DNA of 64,000 nt from Lepiota brunneoincarnata (taxonomy: Eukaryota; Basidiomycota; Agaricomycetes; Agaricales; Agaricaceae): the NCBI GenBank assembly GCA_023014365.1, contig JAEBUN010000012.1, positions 682,001-746,000 on the forward strand, written 5' to 3'. The translations under genes and the position numbers were made by a program. Every line of letters begins with the position of its first letter. The stretch's first letter is position 1. The notes under the pieces were generated by a model that had not been told where the DNA came from, did not search any database, and was given only the letters and a program-made list of their open reading frames with translations. Positions 48,844-59,830 of the stretch are shown here, piece by piece.

Positions 48844-49556
48844 TCAACTCACTTTTCTTTTCTTACGGGGCCTGTTTCCATCACTTTCCCCCAACTTGCG
48901 CTTATGACTATTCGCAGATGGTCCACCATTGGTAATAGCACCGTTGCCTCCGTCTGCAGCTGCTGCAGTCTTGGTTGTACCATCACCTCTCAATTCAATG
49001 ACGGCTCCATTCCCGTGTGTGGTGTAACTGGTGCACTCCCTGTTCATGCTCGCAATAGAATGATCTGGCACCTGCCTGATAACTACAGAGCTTCTTAGCA
49101 AAGTAGGACATTGTATGTCAAGTTGTCTCACCTTCTAGCTTAGCTGACATATTTTTGTCGCAGTTGTTGTCTTTTTCCCTTGCAAGCATGGAAACATGTC
49201 CTGAAGCCCCTGAGTAGCCCTCCACAGCACACCGGCATGGCTCCAGTAGGTTGGGATGTGGAATCCCAGCCATGTTCCAATGCACAAGTTGGTTGGGGCA
49301 ACTGCAGACTTCAAGCATTGGCTCATGTGATTTGGTTGATGATTCAGCCTCAAGTGACAACCCAGGTGATGGTTCACGCGATTCGGCCAATGAATCAGTT
49401 TTGGTTGTTGACCCAGGTGACAATATTGAAGCTTCACCAGGTCCTTGGCAAGGACTGGCTTCGCAGTTATGCATGTTGGGTGAGAGAACCATTGTGAGTG
49501 ATAACTGGATTCGCCAACACGTCGTACTGCCCACTTATCTATGCCTAAAGGCTTGA
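48844..49556 (-). other. Unidentified open blocks, possible spliced gene remnant
   Basis: Two minus-strand frames follow each other. 49534-49118 is Ser/Glu-rich. 49131-48844 ends in a bipartite, NLS-like basic cluster (KRKLGESDGNRPRKKRKVS). A frame change near 49125 would need an intron. I do not recognise the product. The setting between two transposon-derived units suggests transposon cargo. Confidence 0.3.
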
Positions 49557-50168
49557 TAAAAAGTTACTCAACTCACCTACTCATGGAGTCAATGGTACCC
49601 ATAGCCGGATGCACCCCAGGCAACAAACATCGGTGGTAGCAGGATCCTGCACTGCAGTTAAGTTGATGAATTCAATGAGTGACTGCCTCCTAATTCCTTA
49701 TGTCCTTATATTAGCTAAAATACTCACCCCTGTTTGCCTCCAATCGACACCCTCTTCCACCTTGCTATCCCTCTTGATCCACCAACAACTCATTGGACTG
49801 GGACAACTGCAAACGAGAGCACAGTACATAATCATTTCAATGTGCAGGTGTTGGATCCATGGATGTTATCACTTCCGCACTGCACCAGGGCACTGTGCAT
49901 GTGAATTAGGTGTGGCAGTGGGCTCCATTGGCATTCATTCTGGTACATTTGACCCATTTTCACCGAGTACAACTCATGTTCCTGCTCAATCCTGACTTTC
50001 CCCAGCTTACCACTGGATAATGGCAAGCACCTTCACCCAAGTGCCCTTTGCATGTACGCTGCCAATGTACCTCCAAGAGGTATTCAATCACAGGCTCAGA
50101 TAGGTATTTAAGGATTCTTGTGGTCGATTACTGCTCCCACATTCGGTTACACTTTATTCATAGTGCAT

Positions 50169-51380
50169 ATGAATATGGCCAGCACCAAGAAGACAATCAC
50201 CAGTGCCCCCAAGAAGCCCATTAGGAAGACAACCAGTGGCACAGGTAGGAGACCCAATCCTCAGCTGCCATCTCCACAGGCACCCGCCCCCACAACTCCA
50301 TCCTACAAAATGAGTACCCCGCTATGGGTCACTGCTGCTGCAAAAGTTACAAACAGCTCTGCAGGGAAGACAACCTCTGGCTCATCGAAAGAGAACAGGG
50401 CACCCGCATTGCTTCAAGCACAGACCAAAACCCCAAACAATACTGTCCTGGCTGCTCTACTTGCCAAGGTTGCAAAACAAGAAGGCAAGATATTATTCTC
50501 TGGGTACTATCTATGCAACTGACATCATTCAGCGGAGATTGATAAGCTGAAGAAAACCACTGCCTTGAAGGCCAAGGGCAACAACATAAAAGAGATCTCC
50601 CGCCCCCATGGCACCATTGCAGACCTTCAGGGCAAAATGGGCTTGGAAAACAACTGGCCACTTTACATGCACTGCCAGGTAAGTTCTGCTTCATTTTACT
50701 TTCAATGCTAATGCCTGCCATAGGCACTTGTTAAATGTGCCCTGGAGCATGCAGATATATGACACAACATTGATTGGAGGTGCCAAGACCCAGTTGTCTT
50801 GGCCAAGATTGCCAATATTGTATGTTTATTCTTAACTAGTCATAATTCCTAACCACATACACCAACTATGTACATCACACAGGTGTGCACTCAACATGAA
50901 CAGCTTTGGTGTTATGAAGGAAACTGGGCCACCATCGAGATCATAAGGACAGCACTCAAAAATAAAAGGACCGGTACTCGAAGAACCCTTCGTGCTTTGA
51001 AGAGTGCCAGCAAGGATCAAAATGATGAGATTGGAGATGCTTTTGAGCAGGAAGGGCACAATGTAGAGTACATCGGTAGTGATAGGGGTGCAGATGAAGT
51101 GGGAGCAGGTAGTGATGGGGGAGTCAGTGGTGATGATAGGGAAGAGGGGGGTAGTGATGACAAGGAAGAGACAGGGCTTGATGAGGAGGAAGGGACAGGT
51201 TATGAGGAGGAGGAAGAGACAGGTTGTGATGAGGAGGAAGAGATAGGTTGTGACAAGGAAGAGACAGGTCATGATGAGGAGGAACCTGAGGATGATGATG
51301 AGGACACTGGTGTTTTGGTGGGGGTAAAGAGAAAAGCAAAGCAGAGTGCTGGAAAGATGAAGAGGCTAAGGAGAAAATAG
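50169..51380 (+). pseudogene. Conserved basidiomycete acidic/NLS protein with one nonsense codon
   Basis: A four-block gene of unknown function. The basic Thr/Ser/Pro-rich N-terminus (MASTKKTITSAPKKPIRKTT) leads to a short coiled segment (AEIDKLKKTTALKAKGNNIK) and the block ISRPHGTIADLQGKMGLENN with WPLYMHCQ, followed by a gtaagt donor at about 50680. The next exon encodes ALVKCALEHADI, a TGA at 50760-50762, then HNIDWRCQDPVVLAKIANI. The last exon has WATIEIIRTALKNKRTGTRR and a highly acidic tail of imperfect EEETGCDEEE repeats (51150-51300), ending with a basic VKRKAKQSAGKMKRLRRK. Similar proteins with PRP.G...LQ..MGL..D and DWR.QDP blocks are, to my recollection, multicopy in agarics. The TGA fits CGA-to-TGA decay. 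Confidence 0.6.
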
Positions 51381-52447
51381 TGTAGGAAGGTTGATGAGTT
51401 CAAGAGAGGAGGAGAGTGTCTTTGAGTCAGACTAGGGGAGGAAAGAGATTGTGACAAGTATTCAAGATACAAGGATATATTTTCACTGGAGAATGAATCC
51501 CCCAAACTTCTATATTAAATATGGTAGAGAAAGTGGTCCTACGTTACTTGTTGGCTAGAGAAGACAATGAATGCACAAAAGGGAGTGAAACTATATAACT
51601 ATGAGAGGACATATAGGTGAAACAAATGTAACAGAGGTAGATTTTTGTGGGATGGGAACACAGAGAAAAACTTACAAGTATGTTATGAAGAAATTTTACA
51701 TACATTTTTATGGGGACTTATCTAAAGACTGAAGGTATGAACAATCCAGGGTTGTCATTCTGTTCCATCGTTGGTCATCCATGTCCAACATTTGTCATCT
51801 CCATACCATTTCCATGTGTAGCCAGGAGGCTACTCCCACAATAGTGAAGGTTGGGAGATAGAGGGAGGGAGAGACGGGATCAAGGAATCTAGGTAAGAGG
51901 AAGAGCTGTACTTCACTACCCTATAATACATCTTTCTAGCTAGCTAGCCATCATCTGCCCTCTGCAACAGTACAGTTATATTGTTGCTTATCACTGCAGT
52001 AATGGTTATAAATCACAACTATTTTTGATGTTCATACCTGAGGGGGCTGACCACCTGAACACTCAATTCCTGCAGCTTTCATAGTTGAGAATGACAACTG
52101 AGATTGTTGTCTCTTCCACTGACTAATTGCCATGATTTACCCCAGAATAAAGGTCGTGATTTCCTTCAGAATAAGGGTAGAATTTTCTTCAGTTTCCTTC
52201 TGAACAAAGGTTGTAAATCTTTAATAATTCAAAGCAAATTACAACCCCTCACAACCTTAAACGAAGCAACATTCCTCCATTAAGTGTGATAATTAAGTGT
52301 ACTAAGGTGTGTAAATTGCTACATTATCAATGAATATTTGTAACACTAATATTTCCATATATGGTGGGAATTGACCACCCCTTATGTCAGAATCAGGGGT
52401 TGTTTTTTATGACCCCCTGGGTCTTACAGTGTATAAAGTCTATAATA
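51381..52447. other. Intergenic, repeat-derived
   Basis: No gene. 52130-52260 has an imperfect repeat of an AGAATAAAGGT-like unit. 52395-52436 resembles the reverse complement of 36893-36925, so both may be ends of one unclassified element. Confidence 0.4.
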
Positions 52448-52764
52448 TTAATGTAAGGTGGCAGTAGTGGGCAGTAGGTGGTGGTACTGCATGTGGCAAA
52501 TTCTTAGGGCCCCAGTGGCTCGGGACTCATACTCTCCCCTGTTGAGGGGCATAGCTGAGATGGAGGGGGGGGTGTTGGGGTGCTGTTGTCCTATTGAGTC
52601 CATGAGGTTTCGGAGCATGTCATGTATGTCATTCACCATGTCCATCATATTCCATTCAGCTTCAGCTTGTCGGGCCTGTACTACTGCCATGTCTGTAAGT
52701 AGTGAGCCTATGGCCTCCTCAATGGTCATTTAAGTCAGTGGTGGCTGCTGCTGCTCTTGGGACA
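52448..52764 (-). pseudogene. Gag-like N-terminal fragment cut by a solo LTR
   Basis: The minus-strand frame reads MSQEQQQPPLT, a stop, then MTIEEAIGSLLTDMAVVQAR and QAEAEWNMMDMVNDIHDMLR. This is the helical N-terminal type seen in gypsy Gag proteins. Its upstream side is interrupted by the solo LTR at 52777. The assignment rests on composition and context only. Confidence 0.35.
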
Positions 52765-52776
52765 TCCTGGCGAGGG

Positions 52777-53161
52777 TGTTACCCAGGTTAGGGGTTCGCT
52801 TTTGAGTAGCATGGGGTTTGACACAGGATGTCTATACAGACTTGGTCCTGTCCTACTAAGCATGACTTGGAGATGATGGAGCACTATAGTCCAGCTGGTT
52901 TAGAGGCAAAGAGTTATAGGAGGCAAGAACTGTATAACACTAAGATAAGGATACAAGGTAATGTACTGTATCCTTATATACTTCTAAGTGTGGCTGTACT
53001 CTTACTATAATAGTCCAGACCAGAGTAACTACGAGTCAGAGATAAGGAACATGAGGCATAAACTAAGAATAGTCCTTCTGATGTACACTATTGATGGTTT
53101 CATAGTGACATGGGAATGTAGATTAAAAATAACTGTCCTTCTGATAAGACTTCTGATAACA
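52777..53161 (+). mobile_element. 385-bp solo LTR with 5-bp target duplication
   Basis: It starts TGTTACCCAGG and ends CTGATAACA (TGTTA/TAACA inverted ends). It is flanked on both sides by GAGGG (52772-52776 and 53162-53166). A direct copy lies at 59347-59714. The strand is arbitrary. Confidence 0.88.
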
Positions 53162-53443
53162 GAGGGCACTAGGAGGTAGAGGAAGGGTGTAGTTGGCACA
53201 GGAGAAGTGGTGTAACTTATCCAGGTGTTGTTAACAGCCAGTCCTCTGGGAATAGACTTGATTCTTCTGTAAGGGCAACCTGGTGGCTGTGTTGTGTTGG
53301 CTGAGCAGGGAGAAACCTTAGAGAATCGAGTAAGGTTTCTCTGAGCTCACCTACACTACTTATACTACCTGCCGTAAGGTCCAAGTTGAGTAATCTAATC
53401 TACATAAATGGCCATGAGGTGTCAGGAATGTCTAAAGTGAGTA

Positions 53444-55036
53444 CAGTGGGTCAAAAAACTGTCCCAATGTTTTCACCATTTGGAAAGATTAGCTGATAGT
53501 GGACCAAGGTAATTATGTAAATACTTGGGAAAATAGACAATAATAATATAGCATATTGGGATCCTGAATCCGTTTCAATCACATGATTTGTCTGAGAAGT
53601 AATGAATCAATTAATGATTTAAAATATTAACTCATTGGGACAGTTTTTTGACCCTCTATCATCTACCTAATTAATATGTTGAATTGCCTCCTTTTGTATT
53701 AATAACTGCCTTGAGCCTTCTGGTCATGCTTTCTATAAGCTTTTGACATCTTTCTGCAGCAATCCTATTTCACTTTACCACCAACCTGCCCCATAATTCA
53801 TGTATTCCCTCAGGTAGTTTCTCATATCCCTTCAACTGGTTCTTCAAGTATATTCAGAGGTGTTCAATAGATATGGAGTCAGGAGATTGTGCTGGCCATA
53901 GTAGAGCTTACATATTGTTATCTTCAAACCACTCTATTGCCCCTTTAGAGTTGTATTTTGGATCATTGTCCTACTGGAATATCCACTCCTCCTCCTCCAT
54001 CTCCAAGGTTTCAAAGCTATTCACCATCCCATATTCCAAAATCTCACAGTACTGCTCTACATCTATGATCCTCTCAACCTCCACTAGCATTCCTACTCCT
54101 TTCCACCCCATAGCCTGCCATACCATGATGGTACCACCACCTTCAAGCTTAACAGTAAGAATAATAGTCTTGTCTGAGAGTCCTTCCCCCCTTATACATC
54201 TTCCCATATGACCCAAGCTTGTTGATTTTTGTTTTATCTGTCCATAATATCTGTTTCCAATCTCCCACTGTCCAATCTTTATGCTTGTGGGCAATCTGAA
54301 GTGAGCAGTTCAGTGTTGCTTCTTAAGAAGAGGTCATTTGGTCTTAACAACAGACCAGAAATTGTTCTTTTTGAGCATATTTCAGATTATTTGAAGTGTG
54401 ACAGGAGTAGGGGGGATAGAGTGTATGAATTGGGTAGCTTGAACAGCATTGTCCAGCTTCCCAGTGGTGATTTAGTCAATTATTGATTATTTATTCTGAG
54501 AAGATAGCATGGAGGATTGTCCTCCTTTATTGTTTTCTTCATCTTAATCAACTTCTTTCATAATGTGCTCAATAGTACTCTTGGCTAGACTGGTTTGGAC
54601 TGAGTTTATTGCAGGGAATAGCCATTCTGAAGAAGAAAAATGACTTGAGAGCACTAGGTAAAAGATATAACTTCTATGATATAATGGTAAGAAGAAAAGA
54701 TAGTTGAAGTGATTTCAATATGATCATGTGATATAGAAGAGGTCACATGACAATTTTTGTTATCCCCACACTTGATTTGGTATTGATTTGGCTTGTCCAA
54801 CACCAGATTTTAGGAAAATAACAAAGGGTCAAAAAACTGTCCCAATGAGTTGATATTTTAAATAGTTAATTGATCCAATACTTCTCGGACAAATCACGTG
54901 ATTTAAATGGAATCAGGATTTCAATATGCTATATTATCATTGTCTATTTTCCCAAGTATTTACATAATCACCTTGGTCCACCATTAGCTGATCTTTCCAG
55001 ATGGTAAAAACATTGGGACAGTTTTTTGACCCACTG
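53444..55036 (-). mobile_element. Tc1-like DNA transposon, 1593 bp, inactive
   Basis: The element is flanked by TA (53442-53443 and 55037-55038) and bounded by CAGTGGGTCAAAAAACTGTC and its complement. The terminal inverted repeats are long, 53444-53654 and 54836-55036, and close to 90% identical by eye. Each repeat is itself bounded by inverted copies of GGGTCAAAAAACTGTCCCAA, giving four copies in the element. Confidence 0.9.
53665..54640 (-). pseudogene. Tc1-like DDE transposase remnant
   Basis: The minus-strand reading gives WTDKTKINKLGS (first catalytic Asp, about 54240), then in another frame RGEGLSDKTIILTVKLEGGG and TIMVWQAMGWKGVGMLVEVE, and QYCEILEYGMVNSFETLEME. FQ is followed by TAG at about 53972 where the family has FQQDNDPKH. 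DNDPKYNSKGA with the second Asp, WPAQSPD..SIEHL with the third acid and the C-terminal LKGYEKLPEGIHELW to NTKGGNS follow, with more stops. Several stops fit C-to-T changes (CAG to TAG, TGG to TAG). No full-length protein is possible. Confidence 0.85.
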
Positions 55037-55110
55037 TATAGTCAGGAATGGGCTTGGGATAGAGTCGTGCATGCCTGTGAGGGTTTGCATCTGCATTGGA
55101 GGGGTGTAGG

Positions 55111-55310
55111 AGGGAATTCCGAGTACTGGGGTACTGGGGAACAGATTTCTGGGCCCAGGGAGGCTGTGAATTGGATTTCCAGATGCAGGAGGGCTGGAAG
55201 TTGGATTTCCGAGCACTGGGAGGCTGGGAATTGGATTTCCAAACACAGAGGGGCTGGGGATCACATTTCTGAATGCAGGGAGTCTGGGGATCAGAATTCC
55301 AAATCTGAGG
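55111..55310. repeat. 30-bp minisatellite, about seven units
   Basis: The block TTGGATTTCC or a variant recurs at 55111, 55141, 55171, 55201, 55231, 55261 and 55291, exactly 30 bp apart. Both strands remain open across it (plus strand decapeptide like GNWISKHRGA, minus strand like SLPVLGNPIP), because the unit is a multiple of three. Confidence 0.85.
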
Positions 55311-55379
55311 TTGTGAGCAATGACCTGGGGTTCCCCTTACAGAAGTCCTTTCAAATGAGTTCTCAGGCCCCCCTGCACC

Positions 55380-56915
55380 CTCAGATCCCATTATCCCTTG
55401 ATCTGAAAAAGCTAAACAATGCAATCATGATTTACAGCAAGTCCAGGGCTTTCTGGATGATCCAAAATGACCTGAGAGCATGCCAGATGACATATTCAGG
55501 AAACTTGTCTGCTTCACCACAGGATTTCTCATACACAATGGGAGACTATGGAGAAAGGACCCTACACTCAAACACAAGCTGGTAGTGCCAGAAGGGCAAA
55601 GGTACAAGCTAATACAGCAAACTCATGACAAGATGGGCCACAAAAGAATATTTATGGTTCAAATCCATCTCTCAGAGTGGTTCTGGTGGCCCCACCTTGA
55701 TCAGGATGTATAATGGTTCATCAAAACCTGCCATGAGTGTCAAATGTGACTACTACACAACTTCCACATCCCACCAATTGTCCCTACCCCATTCACACTG
55801 TTCTGGAAAGCATATATTGACACAGTGTTCATGCCTAAGTCAAATGGCTACCACTGTATTGTTCATGCATGATACTCCCTATCCTCATACCCTGAATGGC
55901 AAATGCTCTGCCTCAAGAACACCTGAATGTTAGGAAGCTTTATATTCAAAGATATCCTTTGCAGATGGGGTGCTATTGAAGAAATTATTACAGATAACAG
56001 TCCAGCATTCATTTAAGCAGCTGAATTCCTTGCCCAAAAATACAAGATCAATCATATTCACATCTCACCCTATAACTCTCAAGCAAATGGACTGGTGGAG
56101 AGACAGCATTTTGATGTCCAGGAAGCTTTGGTAAAAGCAGCCAAGGGTGAAGAAAAAAGATGGACAGCTGTTGCACCCTCTGTTTTCTGGGCAGAGCTCG
56201 TTTCCATTCAGAAATCTACAGGGTATTCTCCTTACTATATTGCACATGGCCTTGAACCCCTCCTCCCTTTCAACCTCGCAGAAGCAATATACCTTGCACC
56301 CAATCTCACCAGGCCTCTCTCAACTGCCAATCTCCTTGCCACCCAGGCAATTCAGCTCCAGAAGAGCCACAGGACCTTGTGAAGGTTAAAGATATGGTGC
56401 TCAAGGCTTGCCTTGAGTCTATATGGCAGTTTAACAAGAATTATTCTAACACCGTTCAAGACTTTGATTTTTCACCTGGGTCCCTAGTCCTTGTTAGGAA
56501 TTTCCGGTATGACAAAGATGTGGGCAACAAGATCAAGTCCAGGTTCTTTGGACCACTTGTGGTACTCAAAAGGACAATAGGAGGATCCTATGTTCTTGCT
56601 GAACTTGATGGTTCCATCTCCAAACTTCAATTCACCACATTCTGGCTAGTACCTTACTACCCTTGCAATCTCCAAGCCATTCTGGTCGCCAAGCTTGTGG
56701 ACTTGCCACTGGAGGCACTAGACAAACTTATTTATGACACAGAGCCCTCCCTGGATGACCCATCACAACAAGTGATAACTGTTGAGAGCACAGATGTACA
56801 TACAGCAGATGAGTTCCACATCACAAACTTGGCCACTGCCACACCCCCCCTTTTTCCCAGCCATCCTTTGAGCTCAATTCCTTTTCAGGATGTAACTCCC
56901 ATCAAGCTGGACTAG
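55380..56915 (+). pseudogene. Ty3/gypsy integrase remnant
   Basis: The blocks are in order but in several frames. PDDIFRKLVCFTTGFLIHNG and HDKMGHKRIF with WFWWPHLDQDV is the zinc-binding N-terminal domain. WGAIEEIITDNSPAF at about 55968-56010 carries the second catalytic Asp. IHISPYNSQANGLVERQHFD (about 56055-56115) carries the catalytic Glu. VFWAELVSIQKSTGYSPYYI and AHGLEPLLPFNLAEAIYLAP follow. The C-terminal SH3-like part DFDFSPGSLVLVRNFRYDKD with GPLVVLKRTIGGSYVLAELD and GSISKLQFTTFWLVPYYP runs to a stop at 56915. The type is the same gypsy lineage as the gag-protease at 33.3-35.5 kb and in the same orientation. The RT and RNase H core between them is absent from the window. Confidence 0.8.
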
Positions 56916-57601
56916 GTGTTCAACCACCTCATTCACCACTTCCTCTCATCACCACCAATGTCACAGTCCCTGCCCTCAATAACTCTTTGACACTCTTCCC
57001 ACCCCTCCTTTCCATGATTTTGACCCCCCCAAACCATAGGCAAACCTGCCATCACTCTGACCAGGAGGTCAGTTTCTAAAGTACCCAGGAGATGTAGAGA
57101 TGGGCATGTGGCTATACATGACTGCCCCATGCCACCTCTTGTAACATCCAGAACCTGAACCTGGATCAAACCCTGGATCAAGGAGCTCAGAGCACCCAGC
57201 CAAATGGAGTTATTATCATTTCATGACATATCCATTTTGCTTGAAATCTCTTACATTTTCAAATAAATAAGTTTTCAGAATGTTTCTATTCTTTTCCCCT
57301 GAACCTGAACTTTAGCATAAATTTTTTTCCCCTATTTAGACCTTTCTGAGCCTTGCATGCCACCCTGTTCACTGGCTCCCTTCAACTTCCTTTATATCTG
57401 TTCTTGTAGCCATGAAACTTCTCATTCTTCCCCTGTTTTACCCTCACTATCCCCAGATTCATCCTAGCATAATCATATCTAAATTTTTCGGTCTGTTTCA
57501 GTACAGAAAACATAGTCAGTACAATATTTTACTTGTATATAAAGTTCCAAGCTCACTTATGAGCTTGGCAGTCAATATAGGACCCAAAAACTCCCTCTCA
57601 A

Positions 57602-57633
<32 letters not shown>

Positions 57634-57971
57634 AAATAATCCATCTTCCCTGGTTTTCAAAGCTCAGTGGTTGTTTTGCCAACTACACTCACCCTTTGTT
57701 TGTTTGTGTTAGCACTGTTTTGATTGTGTTTTGATTGTGTTTTGGTTTCATTTCAGTTTTGTTTTGGTGTCTTTCATGTGCTGAAGAGTCTGCTTCTCTT
57801 CACTGGGACATGTTCAAGTTTGAAATTATAGTTGGCAAGGGTCTGGACCCATCATGCTTGTTGGCAGTTGATTTTCTGGGGTTTACACCAGTATGTAAGA
57901 TTTTGATGATCTGTTTTGATATGGACAGTGTGAGGGCTGCCAAGGAGGTAGTGGCACCATTCTTCAAGGGC
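56916..57971. other. Intergenic, with (CT)n microsatellite
   Basis: No gene is supported. A pure CT run occupies 57609-57633. It probably contains the flank or LTR of the gypsy remnant, but no repeat pair could be defined. Confidence 0.5.
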
Positions 57972-59340
57972 TCAGATAATAGCAAGGAGTTCCCTGTCAT
58001 AGATGTTGTAATTGTATTCAGCTGGTCCAAACATTTTCAAGTAGAATGATATGGGTTTCCATATTCTGTTGATGTCATATTGATACAGGACTGCTCCTGA
58101 TGTGAATTTGGAAGCATCAGCTTCTATTTCAAATGGTTTTGTGGAGTTAGGCATAAGGAGTACTAGTTCTTTTAAGAATTTGTTCTTGAGCATTTCAAAC
58201 ACTTTTTGTTGTTCTTCTTTCCATTCAAATTTGGTTGATTTGGATAGGAGTTGGTTAAGGGGTTTGGTGTGGTAGGAGTAGCTGCAGATGAACTTCCAAT
58301 AGAAGTTGCAGAATCCAACAAATTTCCGAATTTGTTGGACAGTTTCTGGCACAGGCCAGTCTTCTATTCCCTTGAGTTTTCCAGGATCCATTTTGATTTT
58401 GTCTGGCATGATGATCATGCCAAGATATTTGAGTCATTGTTTGTTGAACTTGCATTTTTCTGTCTTGAGGTATAAATCATTTTCTTGCAGAATTTGCAGT
58501 ACTTTTTCTGTAAGTTGGTCAGTTTCTTCCTGAGTTTTTCCATAGATTAAGATATCATCCATGTAGATGATGATTTCTCCTTTCTCTAGTATTTCGGAGA
58601 ATAACTGTATGTTGGAACATCATGGGACTGTTGCAAAGTCTGAAAAACATAACAGTTGGTTCAAAAAGACCCATAGGAGTCTTGAATGCTGCTTTCCATT
58701 GGTTGCCATCTTTGATCCTAACATTATTATATCCTAGTCAGATGTTGAGCTTAGTGAAGCACTTAGCTCCTATTAGTTATACATGATAGAGGAAATCATG
58801 GGGATTGGGTAAGCATTTTTGACTATTTGATCATTGAGATAATGATAGTCCTGGTAGGGTTGGAGGTTTCCTCCTTTCTTGGCAACAAAGAAGAAGGGTG
58901 ATGCCATAGGGGATTTTGAGCGGCAGATGTACCCTTTTTGGAGGTTTTCATCTATAAATTCTTTTAGCACTTTTTCTTTGGCAGGTGCCATTTGATAGGG
59001 TTTCATTAATTTTGCTTCAAATGTTGGTTTTAGTTCAATTTCATGATCAAATGTTCTTGATGGTGGGAATCATTCAGAGGCTTTCTTGTTGAATATTTTA
59101 GCCTATCAGGTGAATCTCCAAGGAATCTTGGGTGGTTTTTTGTTTGGTTCCAGTTGTTTTCCTCTTTGGTTTGCCAATTTGGTTGGATTGTATTGCTCAT
59201 TGTGGAGCATTGTGGTATGTGTGGCTTTGGCATTTACTTCTAATGGGGTTAGAAGCATCAGGTTCATTTCTCCTTCTAAAGAGAAGGTGTCAAGGTTAAT
59301 GTTTGAAAGGTTGACATATCCTTCTGGGTTGTCTTCAGGT
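57972..59340 (-). pseudogene. Chromovirus reverse transcriptase and start of RNase H
   Basis: The minus-strand reading gives MKPYQMAPAKEKVLKEFIDE, GYICRSKSPMASPFFFVAKK and LQPYQDYHYLNDQIVKNAYP (fingers/palm, 59006-58780). Then come IIIYMDDILIYGKT with the catalytic YMDD at about 58553-58564, KTEKCKFNKQ, a stop, LKYLGMIIMP, and VRKFVGFCNFY-like connection residues. RNase H begins with FEIEADASKFTSGAVLYQYD and stops being recognisable after YNYNIYDRELLAII at 57972. Upstream, LTLILLTPLEVNAKATHTTM suggests the protease end. There are multiple frame breaks. It is cut upstream by the LTR at 59347. Confidence 0.75.
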
Positions 59341-59346
59341 TGGGAT

Positions 59347-59714
59347 TGTTACCCAGGTTAGGGGTTCACTCTTGAGTAGCATGGCATTTGAGGCAAGATG
59401 TCTATACAGACTTGGAGATGATGGAGCACTATAAGTCCAGCCGGTTTAAGGGCAACGAGGTATAGGAGGCAAGAACTGTATAACACTAAGATAAAGATAC
59501 ATGGTAATGTACTGTATCCTTATATAATACTAAGTGTGGCTATGCTCCTACTATAACTAGATGGACTGGGGTAAGTATGAGTCAAAGATAAGGCAATGAA
59601 GCATAGGTTAAATATAGTCCTTCTGATGTACACTACTGATAGTTTCATAGTGACATTTGACATGAGAGAGTAAACTAAATATAACTGTCCTTCTGATATG
59701 GAATTCTGATAACA
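59347..59714 (+). mobile_element. 368-bp LTR, second copy of the 52777 family
   Basis: It starts TGTTACCCAGG and ends CTGATAACA and aligns along its length with 52777-53161. The main difference is a 25-bp segment present only in the first copy, between two ACTTGG repeats. No matching 5-bp flanks are seen (GGGAT and TTAGG), so it may have lost a flank or recombined. Confidence 0.8.
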
Positions 59715-59830
59715 TTAGGTCTGTTCTGAGAGTTGTTTTCCAATACAACTTGTTAGTTTCCTTCTTCTGGGTATTCGGCAAGGTAATAGGGTTCATAATA
59801 CTCAATTTGGGGGTGTTTGGTGGAGTCTGG

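Noticed and set aside
52777..59714. Full LTR retrotransposon bounded by the two similar LTRs
   Set aside because: The first LTR has its own target duplication and is solo. The interior is a mixture of other elements in both orientations, and outer flanks do not match.
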